Below are positions 41,393 to 49,092 of a stretch of 64,000 nucleotides of DNA, piece by piece. Origin of the DNA: Falsiroseomonas stagni DSM 19981 (lineage in GTDB: Bacteria; Pseudomonadota; Alphaproteobacteria; Acetobacterales; Acetobacteraceae); assembly GCF_900114315.1 (NCBI RefSeq), contig NZ_FOSQ01000010.1, forward strand, positions 1-64,000. Direction: 5' to 3'. Each line of letters starts with the position of its first letter. Positions within the stretch are counted from its first letter, which is position 1. A program made the translations under genes and the position numbers. The notes below the pieces were generated by a model. It was given only the letters and a program-made list of their open reading frames with translations. It was not told the origin of the DNA and did no database searches.

Positions 41393-41863
41393 GTGCTGCG
41401 GGTTTCCAAATTCACCGATTATGCCGTGGTGGTGCTGAGCCGCCTGGAGGCCGAGGGGGGCGTTCAGACCGCCCCCGGGCTTGCCAGCGGCACCGGGATT
41501 GCGGAGCCCACGGTCGCCAAGGTCCTGAAGATGCTGGCCCAGTCCGGGCTGGTGGAGGGGCTTCGTGGCGCCCGCGGCGGCTACCGCCTGCTGCGGCCGC
41601 TGTCATCCCTGCCGCTGTCGGATGTGATCGTCGCCATCGATGGCCCGATCGCGCTGACGGCCTGCGTCGACGGCGGGTTCGGTCTTTGCGAGGCCGAGAA
41701 TACCTGCCCCGTGCGTGGCCGCTGGGACCCCGTGAATGCCGCCATCCGCGGCGCGCTCTCCGCCATCATGGTGAGTGAGATCGCCGCCCCCGGTGGGCCC
41801 CGCGTGCCGATGCCCGCGTCGCGCGTCGTCGAAACCCCCGTGCCTGCCCTTCTGGCCGAGTAG
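41393..41863 (+). CDS. Rrf2-family SUF operon regulator
   Basis: 156 aa from GTG 41393, giving the family start '(M)[17 protein letters not shown]'. The winged helix-turn-helix covers residues 1-70 ('[32 protein letters not shown]', recognition helix and 'RGARGGY' wing). The three cysteines that would hold a [2Fe-2S] cluster are Cys91, Cys99 and Cys105 in '[15 protein letters not shown]'. It stands at the head of the suf genes (10 bases before sufB), matching the TIGR02944 'SUF system regulator' arrangement. It probably represses the operon when its cluster is loaded. Alternative names are iscR or sufR; I leave the symbol blank. Confidence 0.85.
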   Translation: MLRVSKFTDYAVVVLSRLEAEGGVQTAPGLASGTGIAEPTVAKVLKMLAQSGLVEGLRGARGGYRLLRPLSSLPLSDVIVAIDGPIALTACVDGGFGLCEAENTCPVRGRWDPVNAAIRGALSAIMVSEIAAPGGPRVPMPASRVVETPVPALLAE

Positions 41864-41873
41864 GACAAGTTCC

Positions 41874-43373
41874 ATGCCCGCCGTCACCGAGACGCTCGAA
41901 ACCGTCCAGTCCGTCACCGAGGGCGGCTACAAATGGGGGTTCGAGACCGACATCGAGATGGAGTTCGCGCCCAAGGGCCTGAACGAGGACATCGTCCGCT
42001 TCATCTCCGCGAAGAAGAACGAGCCCGCCTGGCTGCTGGAATGGCGGCTGAAGGCCTTCGCGATGTGGAAGAAGATGGAGGAGCCCAGCTGGGCCGCCGT
42101 CTCCTACCCCAAGATCGACTACCAGGACGCCTACTACTACGCGGCGCCGACGCAGAAGGTGAAGCCGAAGTCGCTGGATGAGGTCGATCCGGAACTGCTG
42201 AAGACCTATGCCAAGCTAGGCATCCCGCTGAAGGAACAGGCGATCCTGGCGGGTGTCGAAGGCGCGGGCGATACGCCGGCGGATGGCGGGCGCATGCCCA
42301 TCGCCGTGGACGCGGTGTTCGACAGTGTCTCCGTCGCGACCTCCTACAAGGAGCGCCTGGCGAAGGACGGCATCATCTTCTGCGCGATCAGCGAGGCGGT
42401 GCAGGAGCACCCGGAGCTGGTGCGCCAGTACCTCGGCACCGTCGTGCCGCAGGCCGACAACTACTTCGCCGCGCTGAACAGCGCCGTCTTCACCGATGGC
42501 AGCTTCGTCTACATCCCGAAGGGCGTTCGCTGCCCGATGGAGCTGTCCACCTATTTCCGCATCAATGCCAAGAGCACGGGGCAGTTCGAGCGTACGCTCA
42601 TCATCGCGGATGAGGGCAGCACGGTCAGCTACCTCGAAGGCTGCACGGCGCCGCAGCGGGACGAGAACCAGCTGCATGCCGCGGTGGTGGAACTGGTCGC
42701 GCTGGATGATGCGACGATCAAGTACAGCACGGTGCAGAACTGGTACCCCGGGGATGCCGAGGGTCGTGGCGGTATCTACAACTTCGTCACCAAGCGGGCG
42801 GATTGCCGCGGCGCGCGGAGCAAGGTGAGCTGGACGCAGGTCGAGACCGGGTCCGCCATCACCTGGAAGTATCCGTCCTGCATCCTGCGTGGCGATGACA
42901 GCGTCGGCGAATTCTACTCCGTTGCCATCACCAACAATCGCCAGCAGGCCGATACCGGGACGAAGATGTTCCATATCGGGAAGAACACGCGCAGTACCAT
43001 CGTCAGCAAGGGTATCAGCGCGGGCCGCGGGCAGAACACCTATCGCGGCCTGGTGAAGATCAGCCCGAAGGCCGCCGGCGCCCGCAACTTCACGCAATGC
43101 GACAGCCTGCTGATCGGCGATGAATGCGGCGCGCATACCGTGCCCTACATCGAGAATCGCTGCATGTCCGCCAAGGTGGAGCATGAGGCGACGACGTCCC
43201 GCATTGCCGAGGACCAGCTCTTCTACTGCCGCCAGCGCGGCCTGAGCGAGGAAGATGCCGTGGGCCTTATCGTCAACGGGTTCTGCCGGGAGGTCCTGAA
43301 GGAACTGCCGATGGAATTCGCCGTGGAAGCGCAGAAGCTGCTGCAGATCAGCCTCGAAGGCTCGGTCGGTTAA
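41874..43373 (+). CDS. sufB: Fe-S cluster assembly scaffold SufB
   Basis: 499 aa. Core of the SufBCD scaffold complex, which builds [4Fe-4S] clusters in the cytosol. ATG 41874. Recognised by '[16 protein letters not shown]', '[34 protein letters not shown]', 'VQNWYPGD' and '[19 protein letters not shown]'. The C-terminal '[44 protein letters not shown]' contains the acceptor Cys in 'ENRC' and a conserved Glu. It has the family's normal length and all key segments. First structural gene of the operon. Confidence 0.95.
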   Translation: MPAVTETLETVQSVTEGGYKWGFETDIEMEFAPKGLNEDIVRFISAKKNEPAWLLEWRLKAFAMWKKMEEPSWAAVSYPKIDYQDAYYYAAPTQKVKPKSLDEVDPELLKTYAKLGIPLKEQAILAGVEGAGDTPADGGRMPIAVDAVFDSVSVATSYKERLAKDGIIFCAISEAVQEHPELVRQYLGTVVPQADNYFAALNSAVFTDGSFVYIPKGVRCPMELSTYFRINAKSTGQFERTLIIADEGSTVSYLEGCTAPQRDENQLHAAVVELVALDDATIKYSTVQNWYPGDAEGRGGIYNFVTKRADCRGARSKVSWTQVETGSAITWKYPSCILRGDDSVGEFYSVAITNNRQQADTGTKMFHIGKNTRSTIVSKGISAGRGQNTYRGLVKISPKAAGARNFTQCDSLLIGDECGAHTVPYIENRCMSAKVEHEATTSRIAEDQLFYCRQRGLSEEDAVGLIVNGFCREVLKELPMEFAVEAQKLLQISLEGSVG

Positions 43374-43389
43374 GGGATCGCCTGATATC

Positions 43390-44136
43390 ATGCTGAAGAT
43401 CGAGAACCTGCACGCCACGGTCGATGGCAAGCAGATCCTGAAGGGCCTGACGCTGGAGATCGCGCCAGGCGAGATCCACGCCATTATGGGCCCGAACGGC
43501 TCCGGCAAATCCACCCTCAGCTACGTGCTGGCGGGGCGGGAGGGCTATGAGGTCACGGAAGGCTCCGTCACCTACAAGGGCCAGGACCTGCTGGCGATGG
43601 AGCCGGAGGAGCGGGCGGTGGCCGGCGTGTTCCTGGCCTTCCAGGCGCCCGTCGAACTGCCCGGCGTCGGCAACGCCAACTTCCTCCGCACGGCGCTGAA
43701 TGCGGTGCGCCGCGCGAAGGGGGAGAGCGAGGTGGACGCGATCCAGTTCCTCAAGCTCGCCCGCGCGCGCATGAAGGTGCTGAACATGCCGGACGACATG
43801 CTGAAGCGCCCGGTCAATGTCGGCTTCTCCGGCGGCGAGAAGAAGCGGAACGAGATGCTGCAGATGGCGATGCTGTCGCCGACGCTGGCGCTGCTGGATG
43901 AGACCGACAGCGGGCTCGACATCGATGCGCTGAAGATGGTGGCGGATACGGTGAACAGCCTGCGCGGCCCGACCTTCAGCGCGCTGGTCATCACGCATTA
44001 CCAGCGCCTGCTGAACCACATCGTGCCGGACCATGTGCACGTCCTCTCGGCCGGGCGCATCATCCGCAGCGGCGGCCCGGAACTGGCGCAGGAGCTCGAG
44101 GCGACGGGCTACGCCGCCTCGGTGGCCGCGGCATGA
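43390..44136 (+). CDS. sufC: Fe-S cluster assembly ATPase SufC
   Basis: 248 aa. ABC-type ATPase that drives conformational change of SufBD. Walker A 'GPNGSGKSTLSYVLAGREGYEV', the family-specific 'FLAFQAPVELPGVGNANFLRTALN', signature 'FSGGEKKRNEMLQMAML', Walker B 'LALLDETDSGLDIDAL' and the switch His in 'ITHYQRLLNHI'. Soluble, cytosolic. The start lies 16 bases after sufB, and its stop overlaps the sufD start (ATGA). Confidence 0.95.
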   Translation: MLKIENLHATVDGKQILKGLTLEIAPGEIHAIMGPNGSGKSTLSYVLAGREGYEVTEGSVTYKGQDLLAMEPEERAVAGVFLAFQAPVELPGVGNANFLRTALNAVRRAKGESEVDAIQFLKLARARMKVLNMPDDMLKRPVNVGFSGGEKKRNEMLQMAMLSPTLALLDETDSGLDIDALKMVADTVNSLRGPTFSALVITHYQRLLNHIVPDHVHVLSAGRIIRSGGPELAQELEATGYAASVAAA

Positions 44137-45443
44137 CGGCGGTCAACACAACCGGCGCCGGCGCCTTCCTGGCGCGGCATGAGGGGCTGCGCGCGCGCCT
44201 GCCGGGCGCGGGGCTGCCCTGGGTCGTGGCGATGCGCGAAGCCGCCGCGGCCGCCTTCCGCGCGCAGGGCTTCCCGACGCGCCGCGTCGAGGCCTGGCGC
44301 TACACCGACCTCGCCGCCGTCAACGGCACTGTGTTCGGCGAAGCGCTGACGGGCGTGGATGATGCGCTGGCGCTGCCCGCCACCGGCAATTCCCGTGCGG
44401 TCTTCGTCGATGGCCGCTTCCGCGCGGACCTCTCGACCCTGGATGGCCTGGGCTACACGGTCGAAAGCCTGGCCGTGGCGCTGCCCTCGCTGGAAGGGCG
44501 GCTCGGCGCCGTCGCGCGCCCGGCGGAGCAGGCGCTGGCGGCGCTGAACGGCATGCTGTTCGAGGATGGGCTGGTCGTGACCGTGCCCGCCGGCGTTGCC
44601 GGTGGCGTGCTGGAACTGCTGTCCTTCGCCACGCTGTCGGACCGCGCGCCGGCCTACCACCCGCGCCACCTGGTGCGGCTGGCGGAGGGCGCATCGCTGA
44701 CGCTGATCGAGACCGCCGCCGGCCCCGCCGCCGCGCGCTACCTGCACAACCCGGTCTTCGAGATCGAGGTCGCGGCCCGCGCGCGCTTCAATCATGGCCG
44801 CCTGCAGCAGGAAGGCCTCGATGCCTTCTTCCTCTCCACCGTCTATGCGGCGGTGGCGGAGGGCGGGACCTATGACAATTTCACGCTCAACGCCGGCGCC
44901 CGCCTGGCGCGGAACGAGATCCACGTCGCGCTGGCCGGCCCCAAGGCCGAATGCCACATGAACGGCGTGCAGCTGGTGGCTGATGGCCAGCATGCGGATA
45001 CGACGACGGCGCTGGATCACGCGGCACCGGACTGCGCATCCCGACAGACCTACAAGACCGTGCTGGCCGGCCGGTCGCGCGGCGTGTTCCAGGGCAAGAT
45101 CCTGGTGCGCAAGGTCGCGCAGAAGACCGATGGCTACCAGATGAACCAGGCCTTGCTGCTGAGCCCGGATGCCGAGATCGACAGCAAGCCGCAGCTGGAA
45201 ATCTACGCCGATGACGTGAAGTGCAGCCATGGCGCGACCGTCGGTGAACTGGATGCCGACAACCTCTTCTTCCTGCGCAGCCGCGGCATCCCGCTGGAAC
45301 AGGCCAAGGCGATCCTCGTCGAGGCCTTCCTGACGGAAGCGGTGGAAGCCGTGGCGGATGAGGCGATCCGGGCGGCGCTGTCCGGCGCCGTTTCGGGCTG
45401 GTGGCAGCGCCAGGGTGTGGCCGGCGGGATCGAGGTCGCGTGA
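44133..45443 (+). CDS. sufD: Fe-S cluster assembly protein SufD
   Basis: 436 aa. Partner of SufB in the scaffold. The weakly conserved N-terminal half ('GFPTRRVEAWRYTDLAAV', the SufD 'R.E.WRYTDL' motif) is followed by a conserved right-handed beta-helix: 'HPRHLVRLAEGASLTLIE', 'DAFFLSTVYAAVAEGGTYDNFTLNAGARLARNEIHVALAGPKAECHMNGV', and 'FQGKILVRKVAQKTDGYQMNQALLLSPDAEIDSKPQLEIYADDVKCSHGATVGELD'. That last block holds the functional His in 'CSHGAT'. Four-base overlap upstream; one-base TGATG overlap with sufS. Confidence 0.94.
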   Translation: MTAVNTTGAGAFLARHEGLRARLPGAGLPWVVAMREAAAAAFRAQGFPTRRVEAWRYTDLAAVNGTVFGEALTGVDDALALPATGNSRAVFVDGRFRADLSTLDGLGYTVESLAVALPSLEGRLGAVARPAEQALAALNGMLFEDGLVVTVPAGVAGGVLELLSFATLSDRAPAYHPRHLVRLAEGASLTLIETAAGPAAARYLHNPVFEIEVAARARFNHGRLQQEGLDAFFLSTVYAAVAEGGTYDNFTLNAGARLARNEIHVALAGPKAECHMNGVQLVADGQHADTTTALDHAAPDCASRQTYKTVLAGRSRGVFQGKILVRKVAQKTDGYQMNQALLLSPDAEIDSKPQLEIYADDVKCSHGATVGELDADNLFFLRSRGIPLEQAKAILVEAFLTEAVEAVADEAIRAALSGAVSGWWQRQGVAGGIEVA

Positions 45444-46684
45444 TGGACGGGCACATGGCGCCGAGGATGGACCTCGCGGCGATCCGGGCGGATTTCCCCA
45501 TCCTGTCGGAGACGGTGCGCGGCAAGCGCTTCACCTTCCTCGATAGCGGCGCCTCCGCCCAGAAGCCGCGCCAGGTGATCGGTGCCATGGTGCGGATGAT
45601 GGAGAAGGCCTACGCCAACGTCCATCGCGGCGCCTACCACATGAGCGAGCAGGCGACCGAGGCCTATGAGGCCTCCCGCCGCGCCGTGCAGCGCTTCCTG
45701 AACGCGGCCGATGAGCGTGAGATCATCTTCACGGGCAGCAGCACCAACGCCATCAACCTGGTGGCGCATAGCTACGGCCGTGGCGTGATGAAGCCCGGCC
45801 AGGCGGTGGTGATCTCGGAGATGGAGCACCACGCGAACCTGGTGCCCTGGCAGATGCTGCGCGACGCGCATGGGATCGAGCTTCGTGTCGCCCGAATCAC
45901 CGATGCCGGGGAGCTTGACCTCGAAGACCTCGCGGCGAAGCTCGCGGATGGCAAGGTTGGCCTCGTCGCCGTCACGCATATGTCCAACGTGCTCGGCACC
46001 GTCACGCCGGCGGCGTTGATCGCGCGGATGGCGCATGAGGCCGGGGCAAAGGTGCTGTTCGACGGCAGCCAGGCGGCGGTGCATCGCCGCGTGGACATGC
46101 AGGCGCTGGATGCGGACTTCTATGTGTTCACCGGCCACAAGCTCTACGGCCCGACCGGCATCGGCGTGCTCTACGCCAAGGCCGCGCTGCTGGAAGCGAT
46201 GCCGCCCTTCCTCGGCGGTGGGGACATGATTGCCGAAGTCACCTTCGAGAAGTCGATCTGGGCGCCGATTCCGGGAAAATTCGAGGCCGGGACGCCGCCG
46301 ATCATCGAGGCGATCGGCCTGCACGCCGCCATCGACTATGTCGAGGCCATCGGCATGCCGGCGATCGAGGCGCATGAACGCGCCCTCGTCGATCGCGCCA
46401 TGGCCCGCCTGCCGCATATCGAGGGCGTCACGCTGCTCGGCCGCGCGCAGGATCGCGGCGGCGTCTTCGCCTTCGCCCTCGACACGGCCCATGCGCATGA
46501 CGTCGCGACGCTGCTGGACCGCGCGGGCATCGCGGTGCGCTCCGGCCGCCATTGCGCCGAACCGCTGCATGCGCGCTTCAATGTCGAGAGCACCTGCCGC
46601 GCCTCCTTCGGCCTCTACACCACGCCGGAGGAAGTCGATCTCCTCGCCGATGCGTTGGGGCAGGCGAGGGAGTTCTTTCGATGA
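45443..46684 (+). CDS. sufS: Cysteine desulfurase SufS
   Basis: 413 aa from ATG 45443 (in-frame ATGs at 45455 and 45467 are alternatives). Type II cysteine desulfurase: it takes sulfur from cysteine as a persulfide using PLP. PLP Lys233 in 'VFTGHKLYGPTGIGVLY', catalytic Cys371 in 'RSGRHCAEPLH', plus 'NVHRGAYHMSEQAT' and 'SEMEHHANLVPWQ' (His stacking on PLP). The short loop around the Cys fits group II enzymes, which need SufE or SufU as acceptor; sufU follows with an ATGA overlap. Confidence 0.94.
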   Translation: MDGHMAPRMDLAAIRADFPILSETVRGKRFTFLDSGASAQKPRQVIGAMVRMMEKAYANVHRGAYHMSEQATEAYEASRRAVQRFLNAADEREIIFTGSSTNAINLVAHSYGRGVMKPGQAVVISEMEHHANLVPWQMLRDAHGIELRVARITDAGELDLEDLAAKLADGKVGLVAVTHMSNVLGTVTPAALIARMAHEAGAKVLFDGSQAAVHRRVDMQALDADFYVFTGHKLYGPTGIGVLYAKAALLEAMPPFLGGGDMIAEVTFEKSIWAPIPGKFEAGTPPIIEAIGLHAAIDYVEAIGMPAIEAHERALVDRAMARLPHIEGVTLLGRAQDRGGVFAFALDTAHAHDVATLLDRAGIAVRSGRHCAEPLHARFNVESTCRASFGLYTTPEEVDLLADALGQAREFFR

Positions 46685-47160
46685 GTGGCGGTCTCTTTGA
46701 CGACCTCCGCGACCTCTACCAGGAAGTCATCCTGGACCATGGCCGCAAGCCGCGGAACTTCCGCCGGCTTGATGATGCCGACTGCACCGCGCGCGGGGAC
46801 AACCCGATGTGCGGCGACCGGATGGAATTGTTCCTGAAGATGGCGCCGGACGGCACCATCGCGGACGCCGCCTTCCAGGGCCGCGGCTGCGCCATTTCCA
46901 TGGCCTCGGCCTCCCTCATGACCGACACGGTCAAGGGCAAGTCGCCGGCGCAGGCGCATGAGATGAGCGACAAGTTCCGGACGCTGGCCATGACGGGCAC
47001 CTGCCCCGAATGCGGCGGCGACATCGTGGAAGACATGGAACGCCTGGCGCCGCTGTCCGGCGTGCATGACTTCCCGAGCCGCGTGAAATGCGCGACGCTG
47101 GCCTGGCACACCTTGAACGCCGCCCTCGATGGCCAGGCGAAGGAGGCGAGCAGTGAGTGA
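46681..47160 (+). CDS. sufU: SufU-type sulfur-transfer/scaffold protein
   Basis: 159 aa. ATG 46681 overlaps the sufS stop. IscU-like fold of the SufU branch. Zinc ligands or acceptor residues are Cys44 in 'NPMCGDRM', Asp46, Cys70 in 'GRGCAISMASASLM' and Cys137 in 'RVKCATLAWHTL'. The region between Cys70 and Cys137 contains the SufU-type insertion, here with an additional CPEC pair (Cys108, Cys111) that could be a second metal site. It probably accepts the persulfide from SufS. The extra CPEC is worth noting against Bacillus SufU, where I do not recall it. Confidence 0.9.
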   Translation: MSGGLFDDLRDLYQEVILDHGRKPRNFRRLDDADCTARGDNPMCGDRMELFLKMAPDGTIADAAFQGRGCAISMASASLMTDTVKGKSPAQAHEMSDKFRTLAMTGTCPECGGDIVEDMERLAPLSGVHDFPSRVKCATLAWHTLNAALDGQAKEASSE

Positions 47161-47524
47161 GACGCCAACCCTGCCGAACCACGGCGCCTGGACCCCCGAT
47201 GGCCCCACGGAGCCGCCGGTGAAGGTGCATGAGGATGCGGTGATCGCCGTCCTCAAGACCGTCTTCGATCCCGAGATCCCCGTCGACATCTACGAACTCG
47301 GCCTGATCTACGCGGTCGAGATCGGTGACGACGGCCATGTGAAGGTCGAGATGACGCTCACCACCCCTTCCTGCCCCTCGGCCCAGGAATTGCCGAACCA
47401 GGCGGAGGAAGCGGTGCGCGCCGTGCCGGGCGTGACGGATGTGACGGTCGAGGTCGTCTGGGATCCGCCCTGGGACCAGAGCCGGATGAGCGAGGATGCG
47501 CGCCTCGCGCTCAACATGTACTGA
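47153..47524 (+). CDS. sufT: SufT-like DUF59 (MIP18) Fe-S maturation protein
   Basis: 123 aa from GTG 47153; AAGGAGG lies 7-13 bases upstream, which decides the start, and the gene overlaps sufU by 8 bases. DUF59 domain: 'AVIAVLKTVFDPEIPVDIYELGLIYAVEI' ('DPE.P.....LGL') and 'KVEMTLTTPSCPSAQELPNQAEEAV' with the conserved Thr-x2-Ser-Cys. MIP18-family proteins help transfer Fe-S clusters to target enzymes. It corresponds to the SUF-linked TIGR02945 group. The 25 N-terminal residues are proline-rich and variable. Confidence 0.9.
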   Translation: MSETPTLPNHGAWTPDGPTEPPVKVHEDAVIAVLKTVFDPEIPVDIYELGLIYAVEIGDDGHVKVEMTLTTPSCPSAQELPNQAEEAVRAVPGVTDVTVEVVWDPPWDQSRMSEDARLALNMY

Positions 47525-47567
47525 CGGCGGCCGCAGCATCGGCCGCCCCAAGCGTTAGGGTGACACC

Positions 47568-47939
47568 ATGAGCATCTCCACCGACGCGCCCGCCCGTCCC
47601 AAGCGGGCCCTGCCGCCGCTGATGACGCTGTCCGATGGCGCCGCGGAACGGTTGCGCGGGCTGTATGAGAAGGGTGAGGCCGGCAAGCTGCTGCGCATCG
47701 CCGTCAAGACCAAGGGCTGTTCCGGCATGTCCTACGACCTCTCCTGGGTCGATGGCGCGGGTCCGGGGGATGAGGTCGTGACCGACAAGGGCATCACCGT
47801 CCTGGTCGACCGCAAGGCGACGCTGTTCCTGATCGGCACGGTGATGGATTACGAGGTGAAAGCCATGTCCGCCGGCTTCACCTTCACCAATCCGAATGAG
47901 AAGGGCCGCTGCGGCTGCGGGGAAAGCTTCCACGTCTGA
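47568..47939 (+). CDS. sufA: A-type Fe-S carrier SufA/IscA
   Basis: 123 aa. ATG 47568. A-type carrier with the three conserved cysteines Cys51 ('TKGCSGMSY'), Cys115 and Cys117 ('GRCGCGESF'), which hold iron or a cluster between subunits. The body 'LLRIAVKTKGCSGMSYDLSWVD' and 'GTVMDYEVKAMSAGFTFTNPNEKGRCGCG' is typical. It delivers clusters from SufBCD to apo-proteins. Last gene of the operon, 43 bases after sufT and followed by a strong hairpin. Confidence 0.93.
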   Translation: MSISTDAPARPKRALPPLMTLSDGAAERLRGLYEKGEAGKLLRIAVKTKGCSGMSYDLSWVDGAGPGDEVVTDKGITVLVDRKATLFLIGTVMDYEVKAMSAGFTFTNPNEKGRCGCGESFHV

Positions 47940-47957
47940 CGGATTGTTACGCCGCCT

Positions 47958-47981
47958 TGGCGCGCGCGACCGCGCGCGCCA
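47958..47981 (+). terminator. 11-bp GC hairpin after sufA
   Basis: A perfect 11-bp inverted repeat (arms 47958-47968 and 47971-47981) with a nominal 2-base centre begins 18 bases after the sufA stop. It can fold as a very stable stem with a 4-base loop. There is no T-run behind it, as is common in G+C-rich genomes. It is the likely end, or an attenuation point, of the suf transcript. Confidence 0.55.
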
Positions 47982-47986
47982 CATCG

Positions 47987-48008
47987 GGGCTTCCCCTGTT
48001 GGAAGCCC
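47987..48008 (+). promoter_or_regulatory. Hairpin over the ribosome-binding region of the MBL gene
   Basis: GGGCTTCC (47987-47994), a 6-base loop CCTGTT, then GGAAGCCC (48001-48008): a perfect 8-bp stem. The 3' arm contains GGAAG, the only Shine-Dalgarno-like sequence before the TTG start at 48013, so folding would hide it. It could control translation or be the second half of a tandem terminator. Confidence 0.4.
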
Positions 48009-48012
48009 GCCC

Positions 48013-49089
48013 TTGCCGCCAGCCGTCATCACCCGCCGCAAGCTCGCCGCCCTTCTGGCCGCGGTGCCCATCCTCGGCGCCTGCGTCGGCACCCGACAGG
48101 GCAGCGACTACTATGCCGGCCCGGTCTCGGACCATTTCGACGGCAGCCGTTTCTTCAACCCGGAGGGGGAGGCCCCGCGCAGCTTCACGCAGTTGCTGCG
48201 CTGGCAGTTGACGGAAACCCGCACGCCCTGGCCGGAGAGCTTCCCGAGCCCCTTCCCGCAGGATGCGCCGCCCGCGCGCGTCCCGGGCCGTGCGCCCCGC
48301 ATCTCCTTCGTCGGGCACTCGACCTTCCTGATCCAGGGCGCCGGGCTCAACATCCTCACCGATCCCGTCTGGTCGGACCGCGCCAGCCCCTTCAGCTTCA
48401 CCGGCCCGAAGCGCGTCAACGCCCCCGGCATCGATTTCGCGGCCCTGCCGCGGATCGATGTCGTGCTGGTCTCGCACGGCCATTACGACCACATGGATGT
48501 GGATACGCTCCGCCGCCTCTGGGAACGCGACCGCCCGCGCATCCTTGCACCGCTCGGCAATGACGTGATCCTGCGGGGCCACCACCCCGCCATGGTGGTG
48601 GAGACGATGGACTGGCATGACCAGCGGGACCTCGGTGCCGGCGTGACGGCGACGCTGGAGGCGGTTCACCACTGGTCCGCCCGCGGGATCTTCGACCGCA
48701 ACCACGCGCTGTGGGGCGGCTTCGTCCTGAAGGGCATCGGCGATGGCATCTTCTTTGCCGGCGACACGGGTTTCGACCAGGGGCGCCCCTTCCGGCGCGT
48801 CGCGCAGCGCCATCCCGGCCTCGGCCTCGCCCTGTTGCCGATCGGCGCCTATGAGCCGCGCTGGTTCATGCAGGCGCAGCACATGAATCCGGATGATGCG
48901 GTGCAGGGGTTCCAGCTGCTCGGCGCGCGGCAGGCGATCGGCTACCATTGGGGCACCTTCAACCTGACGAATGAAGGCGTGGACAGCCCGCCGGCGGACC
49001 TGGCCACCGCGCTGGCCGCGAAGGGCGTGGATCCCGCCCGCTTCGTCGCGGCGCGGCCCGGCCTGGTCTGGACCGACGCGGCCGCCTGA
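48013..49089 (+). CDS. MBL-fold lipoprotein hydrolase (NAPE-PLD/UlaG-like)
   Basis: 358 aa from TTG 48013, the start that gives a lipoprotein signal ('RRKLAALLAAVPILGAC', lipobox Cys near residue 23). Metallo-beta-lactamase fold of the NAPE-PLD type: 'FVGHSTFLIQGAGLNILTDPVWSDRASPFSFTGPKR', zinc motif 'SHGHYDHMD', 'EAVHHWSARGIFDRNHALWGGF', 'FFAGDTGFDQG', and 'PIGAYEPRWFMQAQHMNPDDAVQGFQLLGA' with the late His. Homologues act on phospholipid-like phosphodiesters or lactones. Translation start is uncertain because no ATG or GTG fits. Its stop and that of the convergent RTX protease are three bases apart. Confidence 0.78.
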   Translation: MPPAVITRRKLAALLAAVPILGACVGTRQGSDYYAGPVSDHFDGSRFFNPEGEAPRSFTQLLRWQLTETRTPWPESFPSPFPQDAPPARVPGRAPRISFVGHSTFLIQGAGLNILTDPVWSDRASPFSFTGPKRVNAPGIDFAALPRIDVVLVSHGHYDHMDVDTLRRLWERDRPRILAPLGNDVILRGHHPAMVVETMDWHDQRDLGAGVTATLEAVHHWSARGIFDRNHALWGGFVLKGIGDGIFFAGDTGFDQGRPFRRVAQRHPGLGLALLPIGAYEPRWFMQAQHMNPDDAVQGFQLLGARQAIGYHWGTFNLTNEGVDSPPADLATALAAKGVDPARFVAARPGLVWTDAAA

Positions 49090-49092
49090 TCC

